From Changpingibacter yushuensis (GTDB taxonomy: Bacteria; Actinomycetota; Actinomycetes; Actinomycetales; Actinomycetaceae), in the NCBI RefSeq assembly GCF_014041995.1, contig NZ_CP059492.1, positions 186,001-250,000 of the forward strand: DNA of 64,000 nucleotides, read 5' to 3'. The position numbers and the translations under genes are program-made. A model generated the notes under the pieces. That model was given only the letters and a program-made list of their open reading frames with translations. It was not told where the DNA came from and made no database searches. Below are positions 17,799-26,743 of the stretch, in pieces. The stretch's first letter is position 1, and each line of letters begins with the position of its first letter.

Positions 17799-18476
17799 TC
17801 AGTGAGCGCGGCGCTGGAGGCGTGAGATCTCAACGAGGAGAACTGCACGGCCCTCAAGGCGAATCCAGCCGCGGGAGACGAAGTCTGCCAGCGACTTGTT
17901 AACGGTTTCACGGGAAGCGCCGACCAAGTGGGCCAATTCCTCCTGTGTGAGATCGTGCGCAACGTAGATGCCTTCAGGGGTGCGCTCACCGAAGCGGTTT
18001 GCGAGGTCCAAGAGGGCCTTAGCAACGCGGCCTGGAACATCGGAGAACACCAGATCAGCCATCTGCTCATTGGTGTGGCGGAGGCGCCGTGCCAGTTCGC
18101 GCAGCATCGACTGCGAGAGCTCTGGATGGGCGGTCAGGAACACCATCATGTCCTTGTGGGAAAGGGCAAAAAGGCGGGTTGGGGCAATGGCTGTAACCGT
18201 TGACGAGCGAGCGCCCAGATCAAACAGCGAAAGCTCACCGATGATCTCGCCAGGCCCGAGAACTGCGATGAGGTTTTCGCGGCCATCGTCTGCCGCGTGG
18301 CTCAGCTTAACCTTGCCTTCAGTGATGATGTAGAGGCGGTCACCTTCATCACCTTCACGAAAAAGCGAGTCACCTCGCTTCAGACTGGTTTCGCTCATCA
18401 ACTCGCCAAGAGCGATGAGGTCCTCGTCGCCTAGGTCCTTGAATAGAGGCACTGCTTTGAGAACGCTCGTGTCCAT
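17799..18476 (-). CDS. crp: Crp/Fnr-family regulator (GlxR/Crp-like)
   Basis: Global cAMP-receptor-type regulator of 225 residues. The cyclic-nucleotide-binding beta barrel covers about 1-115, with the phosphate-binding cassette GEIIGELSLFDLGARSSTVTA near 72-92 (Arg and Ser/Thr contacts preserved). The C-terminal winged helix has TQEELAHLVGASRETVNKSL as recognition helix near 172-191. The start is ATG 18476 with AGGAAGGG upstream. Divergent from nth, as crp and nth are placed in actinobacteria. Confidence 0.93.
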   Translation of the reverse strand: MDTSVLKAVPLFKDLGDEDLIALGELMSETSLKRGDSLFREGDEGDRLYIITEGKVKLSHAADDGRENLIAVLGPGEIIGELSLFDLGARSSTVTAIAPTRLFALSHKDMMVFLTAHPELSQSMLRELARRLRHTNEQMADLVFSDVPGRVAKALLDLANRFGERTPEGIYVAHDLTQEELAHLVGASRETVNKSLADFVSRGWIRLEGRAVLLVEISRLQRRAH

Positions 18477-18617
18477 GTGTTCCCTTCCTGTCGGGGCCAA
18501 AAAGGCAGTACGCCGGCATTAATCACTAAAATGCTTGGGTCGAAATCTTCTTCACTATGCCATACACATCACATCTTGCCATCACCTTAGTGCTGATTGC
18601 ACGAATAGGCTTGACGT

Positions 18618-19355
18618 ATGTCTTCGAAAAAACGACTTCCGTACCGTCCGCGTGCGTTGTATGCACGTCGTGAGGCAGCAGCGAAGATTTCCGATCGACT
18701 CGCAATACTATATCCGGATGCGCACTGTGCGCTGAACTTCACGAATCCATTTGAGCTTCTTGTTGCAACGGTTCTTTCTGCTCAGACCACAGATGCGCGT
18801 GTCAATTCAGTGACGCCGCTCCTCTTTTCGCGCTTTCCCAAGCCGGAGGATCTGGCTGGTGCCGACCGCACAGAGCTCGAAGATATCCTGCACCCGTTGG
18901 GATTCTTCCGTGCCAAGGCCCGGTCATGTCAAGGGTTGGCTGCAGCATTGTGCTCGAACTTTGCAGGAGAGGTTCCGCCTCGGCTTGAGGACCTTGTGAC
19001 CCTGCCTGGAGTTGGGCGCAAGACGGCCAACGTGGTCTTGGGAAACGCATTTGAAACTCCAGGCATCACGGTCGATACCCATATGGGTCGCTTGGCACGC
19101 CGGTGGGCGTGGACCCGCGAAACCGATCCTGTCAAAGCTGAGATAGACATCGCCAAGCTCTTGCCAGAAGAGACGTGGACCATCACCTGCCACCGCGTGA
19201 TCGAACATGGGCGCAGGGTATGCCATTCCCAACGCCCCGAGTGCATTTCGTGCCCTTTGGCCGATCTTTGCCCGTCATACGAGTTGTTCGTAGGTGTGCC
19301 ATTTGAGCATCCTCAAGGTCACGAGGACACTCCTGACCTCCAGCCGGTGGCCTAA
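18618..19355 (+). CDS. nth: Endonuclease III
   Basis: Bifunctional DNA glycosylase/AP lyase that repairs oxidised pyrimidines. The 245-residue protein has LLVATVLSAQTTD near 50, the helix-hairpin-helix LPGVGRKTANVV near 133 with the catalytic Lys, the catalytic Asp in VDTHMGRL near 153, and the [4Fe-4S] loop C-x6-C-x2-C-x5-C near 205-221. Divergent to crp. Confidence 0.95.
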   Translation: MSSKKRLPYRPRALYARREAAAKISDRLAILYPDAHCALNFTNPFELLVATVLSAQTTDARVNSVTPLLFSRFPKPEDLAGADRTELEDILHPLGFFRAKARSCQGLAAALCSNFAGEVPPRLEDLVTLPGVGRKTANVVLGNAFETPGITVDTHMGRLARRWAWTRETDPVKAEIDIAKLLPEETWTITCHRVIEHGRRVCHSQRPECISCPLADLCPSYELFVGVPFEHPQGHEDTPDLQPVA

Positions 19356-19367
19356 ATCCCCGGCATT

Positions 19368-20294
19368 CTAGGCCTGATGGGCCACGTGGTGAAGGAACTC
19401 GAGGATGATCTGCGAAGACTCCTCAGGAACTTCTTCGGGGATAAAATGCCCGGAGTTCGCCACGGTGATCTGGCGGAAGTTCCCCGTGGTAAAGGTGTGG
19501 TCCTGCCTCCATGCCCGCTCCGGCAACAGCGGATCAAGTTGGCCACGAACTGACCAGACCGGAACCTCGATGGCGTTTTTGGTGAGCTCGAAATAGCGCC
19601 TGCCTGTCGGGCGCTGCACTGCGGTGTAGGACCACCGCAACTGGTCTAGCGAGATCCCTGCGGCCTCCGGAAGTCTCATAGCCGCGGCGTAGATCTGAGC
19701 TTGCGAGGAGGCGCCGTCGTTCCCCGGGGCTGACCACTCGGCCAAGAGGTGTTCAAGCGATACTGGATCGGTCAAGCCGCGTCGTGCCAACGGGGGTACG
19801 AAAGTAGTAAGTACATGGCGCCACGTACGCAGAGTCAGGTGTGTACCGGGCCTCTGGATTGCGCGAGCGTGGGGCGCTGAGAAGGTTAAGACACCTTCAA
19901 CCATCCCTGGTGCGAGGGCCGGTGCAGCCCACGCCAGTTGTCCGCCGCGTCCATGCCCGACGACGACGATGCGCGAGGCTCCGAGGGATCGCGCGATGGC
20001 CGAAATATCCTGCGCCAAAGTGAGTGCGTCCGAGCTATTTGGCGTCTTGTCCGAACCGGCTATGCCGCGTTGGTCGATTGCGGCGACTTCATATCCAGCA
20101 TCGGCGATGGTCTGAATCTGATTGCGCCACGCCCACCAGTACTCCGGGAATCCATGGATGAGCAAGACAAGTGGCAGGTCATCGCGATGTTCACCCATAT
20201 GGGCGATGTGGAACTGGCAACCGTTGGCCTGAACCAGACGGTGGGACCAAGGCCCTTCAAGAAAAACGCATGAGTTGTCAGCAGGTACTGCCAC
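19368..20294 (-). CDS. Alpha/beta hydrolase, EphE-like, with altered nucleophile elbow
   Basis: A 308-residue alpha/beta hydrolase of the epoxide hydrolase-like subgroup. The oxyanion-hole motif HGFPEYWWAW near residue 47 is intact. The nucleophile elbow, however, reads VVGHGRGG near 113, with Gly where the Asp (epoxide hydrolase) or Ser nucleophile should be. The C-terminal acid and His (NSGHFIPEE) are visible. It follows a membrane protein gene by 6 bases, and an epoxide hydrolase-like gene (ephE) occurs near nth in mycobacteria. The missing nucleophile raises doubt about conventional catalysis. Confidence 0.82.
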   Translation of the reverse strand: MAVPADNSCVFLEGPWSHRLVQANGCQFHIAHMGEHRDDLPLVLLIHGFPEYWWAWRNQIQTIADAGYEVAAIDQRGIAGSDKTPNSSDALTLAQDISAIARSLGASRIVVVGHGRGGQLAWAAPALAPGMVEGVLTFSAPHARAIQRPGTHLTLRTWRHVLTTFVPPLARRGLTDPVSLEHLLAEWSAPGNDGASSQAQIYAAAMRLPEAAGISLDQLRWSYTAVQRPTGRRYFELTKNAIEVPVWSVRGQLDPLLPERAWRQDHTFTTGNFRQITVANSGHFIPEEVPEESSQIILEFLHHVAHQA

Positions 20295-20300
20295 TTTGAC

Positions 20301-21302
20301 TCAGTTCTCGCCAAGAGCGATGGAACGACGGGTGGTCAGAACCCCGAACTTCTGGCCGCGCCTGCGTGCCGAGTGTGAAACGACTCCAGTGAGAATCAGG
20401 ATCGCTCCAAAGATGAAGATTCGGCCAGATCCCATATCCAAATCGAGGTGGTGAACGAGGTTTGCAGTGAAATCGTTGAAATCCCCAATTGCATTCTCAA
20501 TCGGAGTGAGGAGATTATCTTGTGTAAACGTTGGAAGCACCAAGGCCAGCGCACCGAAAAGCGTGACGATGATTCCCGTTACGAAGACTCCCAGAGAGCT
20601 TCCCCGCGCCAAGAACCAGATGACTGCTGCGACTGCGATGCCGCCAGCCAGCTCGCCAAGAGCGGCGAGGTTAAGTGTTCCTGTATCCCACGGATTGTCT
20701 TGAACGAGCGACAAGCGGACGCTCGCATCTGAGATGAGATACCACGCCACGGGAACAAGCAGAATAGTGAAGATGAGAGCTGTGGCGTGGGTCCAGCCGC
20801 GGCCTGATGGAGCCTCAGGGACCGGGACAGCCGCAGAACGAGGAGGTTCAGGTGCCGCCCATGGATCCTCAGGAGCCGCGAAGTTCCCAGTTTGCTGCAT
20901 CTCCTGAAACGAGGGTGAGGTGGTCACTGTTGGTTGGCCCGCAGGTACCTCAGGGGTGGAGGGCTGATCGTTCCACGAGTCTGAGAGTGCCAATGAGGAA
21001 CCTGCCAAGGTCTGCGAATACGGTGAAGGTTCGCCATATTCGGCAGCACCATCGGAAGAGGTGGCCGGTTCGGTGCTAGCGGCAGGAGGATCAGGCACCG
21101 GATCAGTATCGAACGCAGGGTCCATACCCTCGTGTCCAACCGGGCGCTCCAAAGCTGAATCGCGAGAGGGGGATGCCGGTGGCAGGAAGCTGCTGCTCGC
21201 GGGCGAAGACGCCGAAGGTGACGGTGTGATGGGTTCCAGGATGTCTTCTTCATCGAACGGACGTCGGGCAGACGAACTGTACGGATCTGTCGGTGTTGAC
21301 AT
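20301..21302 (-). CDS. Membrane protein with disordered Ser/Pro-rich N-terminus
   Basis: Unrecognised 333-residue protein. Residues 1-165 are low-complexity and rich in Ser, Pro, Ala and acidic residues. Four hydrophobic segments follow (about 173-190, 208-228, 233-255 and 295-312), then a basic tail RRRGQKFG. The topology suggests an integral membrane protein with a long cytoplasmic N-terminal tail. It is probably cotranscribed with the downstream hydrolase (6-base gap). No function can be assigned. Confidence 0.75.
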   Translation of the reverse strand: MSTPTDPYSSSARRPFDEEDILEPITPSPSASSPASSSFLPPASPSRDSALERPVGHEGMDPAFDTDPVPDPPAASTEPATSSDGAAEYGEPSPYSQTLAGSSLALSDSWNDQPSTPEVPAGQPTVTTSPSFQEMQQTGNFAAPEDPWAAPEPPRSAAVPVPEAPSGRGWTHATALIFTILLVPVAWYLISDASVRLSLVQDNPWDTGTLNLAALGELAGGIAVAAVIWFLARGSSLGVFVTGIIVTLFGALALVLPTFTQDNLLTPIENAIGDFNDFTANLVHHLDLDMGSGRIFIFGAILILTGVVSHSARRRGQKFGVLTTRRSIALGEN

Positions 21303-21391
21303 GATGCCCTTCCTTGATCGGCTCCTGTGCTTTCGTCACGACGCTACGACAATACATGCCCATCGTGTATGAGGTTGTCGGCGTGCCCTGG

Positions 21392-21760
21392 TCAGCTGGC
21401 GGAAGATGAGGCTTCGGCCTCATCTAGCGAATCCTCAATGTACTGGGAGCAGCCATCTGAAGCGTCCGAGATCAGCGTGACGTCGTCGTCGCTAAACGCT
21501 TCAGAGAAATCTTGGTTCGCCAAAGCGGAAAGACCGGACTCGGAGAGCTGATCGAATGTGGCGTCCACTAGACATGCAGCGTAATCGTCAATCGCATCCG
21601 ATGTAACCCCCGCGTTGAGTTCCTCGAGGCTATCTTTGACGATGGAAATGTAGCCTTTTTGGACATTCTCGCGGGTGGGAGAGCCGGTGTTCTCACAAGC
21701 CGCCAAGCTCATGGCGAGCAGCGACATAGCGGTTAATGCTCCCAGTTTGCGAATGTCCAT
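21392..21760 (-). CDS. Small secreted lipoprotein, acidic
   Basis: A 122-residue protein with a lipoprotein signal: basic start MDIRK, hydrophobic core and lipobox LAAC at about residues 19-22. The mature part is acidic and helical, with two further cysteines (about 63 and 104) that could form a disulfide, and ends in a Ser/Ala-rich tail. Function unknown. The ribosome site GAAGGACG precedes ATG 21760. Confidence 0.78.
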   Translation of the reverse strand: MDIRKLGALTAMSLLAMSLAACENTGSPTRENVQKGYISIVKDSLEELNAGVTSDAIDDYAACLVDATFDQLSESGLSALANQDFSEAFSDDDVTLISDASDGCSQYIEDSLDEAEASSSAS

Positions 21761-22047
21761 GGGCGTCCTTCAACGTGTTGAGGCTGGTCCAGAAGGTCAA
21801 CCCTTCGGTGGGTGAACGAGGTTCGGGATCAGCCTAGACGAATCCGTTGGGAATTGTGTGTGGGGATGTTCCACAGTGGGCAGGTATGCCTATCGGTTCC
21901 ACATTCCCATCCTTGGGTCGTGGACCGATCGCCAGATACTGTCAGTGTGGGCACATGAATGCGATCCCTTCTCGCCCACGCGGCTCACAATCACATAGAG
22001 CCTTGGGTTCCGATTTGGCACGTCGAAATGGGCGCGCCGCAACACGT

Positions 22048-23031
22048 ATGCCTGCAGTCATTCTCCGATCACACAGTGACCTCGTTCGTGCAGAAGTTGA
22101 ACGAATCGCGTCGCTCGCCGGAGTACAGCTTGAACATGCGGCCACATCAGAATCACTTGAGGGTGTACTTAGCCTTTCGGAAGTTGATGCTGCGGTTCCC
22201 ACGGTGGAAGCCAGTTTTCATCCGGCATTCGCTCCATACTTCGCGGCGGGGAGCCTCACACTGGCTCTGCCAGATGAAGCAGAGGATCTCCTCGAACTCC
22301 TTCTGGCGGCAGGCTCAACCCAGCGTGGGGTTGTGCTTGGGGTAGTCGGCTCCCATGGGGGAGCCGGTGCAACCACGCTCGCCGCATGGTTGGCCCGTTC
22401 CTTTTCGGAGGAACACACCACTGCCCTCCTTGACTTGGACTCCCTATCGGCCGGGATTGACCGCCCGCTTGGGCTCTCGGATTCAGCGGGTTTGAGGTGG
22501 GGTGATCTAGGCGAAGATCTGGGTTCGTTTGTTCCAGGTCGCCTCAATGCGGTGTTACCGGCTCTCGGCTCCTTGCGTGTTCTTTCTGCCGACCAACGCG
22601 GAGGAGTTCCGCGGCAAGGAGGAATTGGTGAACGCGCGATCGCAGCACTTTCCCAAGTGAACTCGATATGTGTGCTTGATCTTCCTCGAACGGTAGCTGA
22701 CCCGACGTCGCACGAACGCGGATGGCTTGAGTGGTGCGATGCCGTTGTATTGGTTGGCGCACCAACGTCGCGAGGGCTCCTGCAAATTCGTCAAAGCATG
22801 CAGAATCTCCCTCCCAGTAAGAAGGTGATACTCGTTGGAAATGGGGTCTCGGGAGGTGCTGAGGCCGCCTCCCTCGCTCAGGAGCTAGGTGCGGCCAACG
22901 TGATGCCCATGCGCAGGCTACGCAATCTCAATCAGGATCTTGAACACGGCGTGAGAATTGGAGACAGGAACAGATGCGCCACAGCACGTGATGTGACGCG
23001 GATCGGTCAGCACTGTATGGAGATCCTGTGA
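22048..23031 (+). CDS. tadZ: CpaE/TadZ-like septum-site/pilus localisation ATPase
   Basis: MinD-superfamily protein (about 327 residues) of the actinobacterial helicase/secretion neighbourhood CpaE-like family. A receiver-like N-terminal region (about 1-95) precedes a deviant Walker A, GSHGGAGATTLA near 112, in which the usual signature Lys is absent, as in actinobacterial relatives. In Caulobacter, CpaE/TadZ positions the pilus machine. The start is uncertain: ATG 22048 fits the family N-terminus best, though the frame is open to 21847. It is the first gene of the tad operon; its stop overlaps the next start. Confidence 0.82.
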   Translation: MPAVILRSHSDLVRAEVERIASLAGVQLEHAATSESLEGVLSLSEVDAAVPTVEASFHPAFAPYFAAGSLTLALPDEAEDLLELLLAAGSTQRGVVLGVVGSHGGAGATTLAAWLARSFSEEHTTALLDLDSLSAGIDRPLGLSDSAGLRWGDLGEDLGSFVPGRLNAVLPALGSLRVLSADQRGGVPRQGGIGERAIAALSQVNSICVLDLPRTVADPTSHERGWLEWCDAVVLVGAPTSRGLLQIRQSMQNLPPSKKVILVGNGVSGGAEAASLAQELGAANVMPMRRLRNLNQDLEHGVRIGDRNRCATARDVTRIGQHCMEIL

Positions 23032-24179
23032 TGTCCGTGCTTACAGAACAGCAACTCCGGCTGGCCCGCGCATCACTTGCTGGAGGTGCGAGTTTCTCGC
23101 AGGCGCTTGCGGAAACGGCACCGGAAGCCGTGGGGACAAGGGCCGTGTTGGGTGCCGGGCGTCAAGTGCGGTCCGCTGTGGGTGGCGCAGGGCCTCTTCT
23201 ACAACCGCTGCTCGACGATCCGCAGATTACAGACATTCTGATCAATGGGTCCCGCGGAATTTGGGTAGACAGGGGCGAAGGGCTTGAGCGGGTTGGCGGT
23301 GTCCACCAGCTGTTCTCCCATGAAGACGACGTACGGGCATTAGCTGTACGGCTCGCGGCTGCCTGCGGTCAGCGCTTGGATGATCAGTCGCCTATCGCAG
23401 ACGGAACATTCGCTGGGGGCATGCGACTTCACGCTGTGCTGCCTCCTCTAGCGGCCGAAGGGCCGTTGATCTCTCTTCGCACTCAACGCCAAGTGATCTT
23501 TGATCTTGATGAACTCACAGCCGTTGGCACGATTCCGGCATCACTCAGGCACGTTGTCGACGCACTCTTGGAAAGGCGTGCCAACGTGATCATTTCCGGA
23601 GCCACGGGATCAGGAAAGACCACCCTGCTCGCAGCGATCCTCTCATCTGTCACTCTGCAAGAACGAATCCTCATAATTGAGGAATCGGCAGAGCTGCGGC
23701 CGCGGCATCCGCATGTGGTCCATCTTCAAGTGCGCCGTGCAAACGTTCAAGGCATAGGCGAGGTCACCATGAGTGATCTGGTCCGCGCGGCTATGCGAAT
23801 GCGTCCGGACAGAATCGTCCTAGGAGAGTGCCGCGGCGCGGAGGTACGTGAGGTCCTTTCGGCACTCAACACTGGTCATGAGGGCGGGTGGGCCACGATT
23901 CATGCCAACTCAGCATCAGATGTTCCTACGCGATTGGTGGCGCTTGGAGCACTTGCGGGTATGAGCGAATCTGTGGTGGCCGCTCAAGCCGCCAGTGCCT
24001 TGGATGCTGTGGTGCACGTGCGCCGCCGTGGCGCGCACCGTTTCATCAGCGAGATTGCCACGATGGAGAGATCATCGGGTGAACTAATAGCTAGGCCGGC
24101 CGTCGTGTTTTCGGGAACGGAACTGAGGTTTGGGCCTAGTTGGCCCTCCCTGACGCAACGTCTCGGTTTGGCCGGCTGA
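23031..24179 (+). CDS. tadA: Tad pilus assembly ATPase (TadA/CpaF)
   Basis: Type II/IV secretion ATPase that powers Flp pilus assembly. Walker A GATGSGKTTLLAA lies near residue 186, an Asp box ILIIEESAEL near 215, Walker B ILGECRGAEV (as IVLGECRG) near 262 and the His box HEGGWATIHANS near 282. About 382 residues. ATG 23031 overlaps the TGA of the preceding gene (a GTG at 23028 is also possible). Confidence 0.94.
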   Translation: MSVLTEQQLRLARASLAGGASFSQALAETAPEAVGTRAVLGAGRQVRSAVGGAGPLLQPLLDDPQITDILINGSRGIWVDRGEGLERVGGVHQLFSHEDDVRALAVRLAAACGQRLDDQSPIADGTFAGGMRLHAVLPPLAAEGPLISLRTQRQVIFDLDELTAVGTIPASLRHVVDALLERRANVIISGATGSGKTTLLAAILSSVTLQERILIIEESAELRPRHPHVVHLQVRRANVQGIGEVTMSDLVRAAMRMRPDRIVLGECRGAEVREVLSALNTGHEGGWATIHANSASDVPTRLVALGALAGMSESVVAAQAASALDAVVHVRRRGAHRFISEIATMERSSGELIARPAVVFSGTELRFGPSWPSLTQRLGLAG

Positions 24180-24180
24180 C

Positions 24181-24921
24181 ATGATTGTGCTGGCAGTCTG
24201 TATCACGCTTCTCGCCGTAGCAGGTTCGCCAGCGCGAGCCCGTCTGCCGCACAAAGCGCGTTCGAAAAGGCGGTGGTGGAAGTCCGGTTCAGTGGGCACC
24301 CGCCAGAGCAAGGCAGCAGAGTTGGACATGGGCCTGATGCTATCTGAGGTTGCAACGAGGCTTCGGTCGGGAGCCTCTGTTGAAAGTGCATGGCACCATA
24401 CCGTTGTCCGACTCATGGCTGGAAGCACAGTCACTAAATCCATTGAGATCGGGCTGAATGAGAACGGTGTTCCTCGGGCACTCCACGCCATTTGGTTGAA
24501 TCCCAACGTGCTTCGAGGTGGGCCAATGCGTTTTGCCTTTGCATCGCGCTTGGCGCGCAACCGCAACCTCGGAGTGAGGTTTGGCATTCCACCTGCAGTG
24601 GCCGCATGTAGGCTCTCTCAGGCTTCTGGCGCACCAGCTGCACATATCTTGGATGCATGTGCCTCCGGGGTAACTGAAGCAGTTGAGGCCGCTGCTGAGC
24701 GAAAAGTGGCTTTGGCGGCACCCAAGGCCACCGCCCGAATGCTGGCTTGGCTGCCTTTGCTAGGGCTGGCACTTGGATGGGCACTAGGTGCGGCACCGCT
24801 CGCCTTCTTGTTTGGAACTGGACTCGGCAAAGCTTGCCTTGCAGCGGGCTTAGCTAGCGAGTGCATTGGGCTCATGTGGGTGAATAGGTTGAGTCGTAAA
24901 GCCGAAGAGGAGGCATGGTGA
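24181..24921 (+). CDS. tadB: TadB-like type II secretion system F-domain membrane protein
   Basis: Inner-membrane platform protein of the Tad pilus, 246 residues. The N-terminal segment (about 1-15) is hydrophobic; the central helical domain (about 45-175) resembles the T2SSF fold, and two hydrophobic segments (about 180-200 and 205-230) lie at the C-terminus. It begins one base after the TadA stop and overlaps TadC by 7 bases. Divergent in sequence, so the call relies partly on gene order. Confidence 0.8.
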   Translation: MIVLAVCITLLAVAGSPARARLPHKARSKRRWWKSGSVGTRQSKAAELDMGLMLSEVATRLRSGASVESAWHHTVVRLMAGSTVTKSIEIGLNENGVPRALHAIWLNPNVLRGGPMRFAFASRLARNRNLGVRFGIPPAVAACRLSQASGAPAAHILDACASGVTEAVEAAAERKVALAAPKATARMLAWLPLLGLALGWALGAAPLAFLFGTGLGKACLAAGLASECIGLMWVNRLSRKAEEEAW

Positions 24922-25463
24922 CTCCCAATGCCGCAGGAATCCTCTTTGGAGTGCTTGCGCTCGTCACCTGGTTCGCGCACATTCCTACCCGTCCCGAGCT
25001 ACTTAGCGGGAAGAAACCTGATCTGGCGATGCCTGCCATCGATCCAGCCATGGCCGCAGATCTCATGGCCGCGGCCTTAAGTGGTGGATCTTCGATTCCC
25101 ACCGCTCTCACGTCACTACACCGCGCGCTGGGAGAAGAGGCGGAGGGGAGTGGATTGGATGTTGCTGCGCGAACCCTTCTTATGGGAGGAACGTGGGCCG
25201 AGGCCTGGCAGGAGGTTCCATCGCGATTCGATCCGCTCAAGGAATCCTTGGAGCCTGCGTGGGCTGATGGCGCGGCTCCCCTCCAACTTCTGGCGCGAAC
25301 TGCAGCCGGTATCCGGGAGCGTCGCGTGCGTACCGCTCGTGAAGCGGCCGCGGAGCTCGGCACACGCTTGGTTCTCCCGTTGGGAATCTGCTTTCTACCT
25401 GCGTTCGTCCTAGTTGGCATTGTGCCGGTCATCGCTTCTGCCGGTCTAGACATCTTTGGCTGA
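24915..25463 (+). CDS. tadC: TadC-like type II secretion system F-domain membrane protein
   Basis: Second platform protein, 182 residues. An N-terminal membrane segment (about 6-20), an all-helical core beginning MAADLMAAALSGGSSIPTAL and containing RTAREAAAELGTRLVLPLGICFLPAFVLVGIVP at the C-terminal membrane hairpin are typical of TadC. ATG 24915 overlaps the preceding stop. Shorter than TadC of Gram-negatives, as is usual for actinobacterial members. Confidence 0.83.
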   Translation: MVTPNAAGILFGVLALVTWFAHIPTRPELLSGKKPDLAMPAIDPAMAADLMAAALSGGSSIPTALTSLHRALGEEAEGSGLDVAARTLLMGGTWAEAWQEVPSRFDPLKESLEPAWADGAAPLQLLARTAAGIRERRVRTAREAAAELGTRLVLPLGICFLPAFVLVGIVPVIASAGLDIFG

Positions 25464-25603
25464 GCAGGCGAGTTCCCACAGCCTTGGAACATGAATCCCA
25501 CGTCCACAGCAAACAACCTCACTCACCTGCGATTCTTGCAGTTCCGCCAGAGTTGCTTCACCGGCACGAAAGAGTCGTGCTGGAAGTCTAGAAAGGAACA
25601 ACC

Positions 25604-25789
25604 ATGACCGCCACGCCGTACATGGATCCGTCCGATGAGTTCTCCTCAGAATCTGGGATGGCTACTGCCGAATACGCAATTGGAACCCTGAGCGCTAGCA
25701 CTTTCGCGGGACTTCTCCTGTGGTTGGTGAAGCAAGACTGGGTTCGTGACGCATTGGAATCGATCTTCAAGAGCATCTTTAGTTTCTAA
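25604..25789 (+). CDS. Flp-type pilin subunit (DUF4244 family)
   Basis: A 61-residue prepilin. After an acidic leader, the segment GMATAEYAIGTLSA (about residues 18-31) holds the prepilin-peptidase cleavage context with Glu at +5 of the mature helix, followed by a continuous hydrophobic helix (about 26-42) and an amphipathic C-terminus. It is the likely structural subunit of the pilus made by the flanking tad genes. Ribosome site GAAAGGAA precedes the ATG. Confidence 0.85.
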   Translation: MTATPYMDPSDEFSSESGMATAEYAIGTLSASTFAGLLLWLVKQDWVRDALESIFKSIFSF

Positions 25790-25841
25790 GTCCTAGGTGC
25801 GGGCGGCGTTGCCGTCCGCACCTGCCTAAAGGAGGGTCATC

Positions 25842-26336
25842 ATGAGAAGTTCCTGTGGCGAGGAAGTACCGGGACGTCTACGGAATCCATGTGAGTGTGC
25901 GTCCTTCAATCGCCATGCCCGGGTGAGCCACGGCGTGAAGGAGGTCGATGAATCTCCCGTTCCATTCTCTGGGAATCATCATTGGGGTAGGGAACAGAAG
26001 GAGGCAGGCATGGTGACCAGCGAAATCGCGATCGGACTGATCCCGATCTCCTTTGTCACAATACTGATCTTCTTCATTACGTCTGCGATGGGCATCTACC
26101 TCGAAGTGCAGGATCTCAGCCGAACTCTAGCTCGGGAGGCCAGTATGGGAGAGAACTCCAGTGAGCTCACCTTGATGGCTCATGAGATCCTTCCCGATTC
26201 TTCCGTTCGAATCGAGCAGCTTGGGGAATCAGTTTCAGTTACGGTCAAGGCCGAACCCTCGGGTCCCCTTGCTCTTCTTGATCTCACCTTGGCAGCCACT
26301 ACCGTAGCTGCGCTGGAACCGGGAGTTGCCCGATGA
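25842..26336 (+). CDS. TadE-like pseudopilin with long N-terminal extension
   Basis: A 164-residue protein. From about residue 56, GMVTSEIAIGLIPISFVTILIFF is the TadE-type prepilin signature and membrane helix; the remainder is a small extracytoplasmic domain. The 55-residue basic, cysteine-containing leader before it is unusually long, yet AAAGGAGGG directly before ATG 25842 is the strongest ribosome site nearby, so the long form is probably translated. It overlaps the next gene by 4 bases. Confidence 0.75.
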   Translation: MRSSCGEEVPGRLRNPCECASFNRHARVSHGVKEVDESPVPFSGNHHWGREQKEAGMVTSEIAIGLIPISFVTILIFFITSAMGIYLEVQDLSRTLAREASMGENSSELTLMAHEILPDSSVRIEQLGESVSVTVKAEPSGPLALLDLTLAATTVAALEPGVAR

Positions 26337-26743
26337 AACTCCGCACGCTCAGGCCGGCACATCAGACCACGGTGATTGCCGCACCAAGTGTGGGGTCCGA
26401 ACGCGGATCAGGAACGGTACTCACACTGGCAGTACTCATGCTTGCAGTCATTGTGATCATCGGGCTCATGAGTATCGGCGAAGGCATCAAGGTGAAGCAT
26501 CACATCCAGAACACCGCCGATGTAGCGGCAATTGCTGGTGCGAGGGCGTACCAGTTAGGCGGTCCAGATATCGCGTGTTCCCAAGCGGTGCGTGTTGCTC
26601 AACAAAATGATATTGAACTCGAATCGTGCACGGTTATCGGAAGCCATGTGCGGGTGGTTGCGCTTGGTTCGGTGCGTGCACTGCCGGGGGTGAAGCTGCA
26701 CGCTTCTGCGCGCGCAGGTCCCGTCAATGAGCCGCCTTCATAG
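26333..26743 (+). CDS. TadE/TadG-like protein of the helicase/secretion neighbourhood
   Basis: A 136-residue membrane-anchored pseudopilin-like protein. ERGSGTVLTLAVLMLAVIVIIGL (about 23-46) is the N-terminal helix and HHIQNTADVAAIAGAR (about 57-72) is the conserved TadG/TadE block (Q-x-AADAAALAGA type). The C-terminal part contains a pair of cysteines (about 82 and 101). Its 3' end overlaps the convergent helicase gene by 20 bases, the arrangement that gives the family its name. Confidence 0.82.
   Translation: MKLRTLRPAHQTTVIAAPSVGSERGSGTVLTLAVLMLAVIVIIGLMSIGEGIKVKHHIQNTADVAAIAGARAYQLGGPDIACSQAVRVAQQNDIELESCTVIGSHVRVVALGSVRALPGVKLHASARAGPVNEPPS

Noticed and set aside
21847-22047. N-terminal extension of the TadZ-like protein
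   Set aside because: The extra 67 residues have no family similarity and no better start signal than ATG 22048, though the start remains uncertain.
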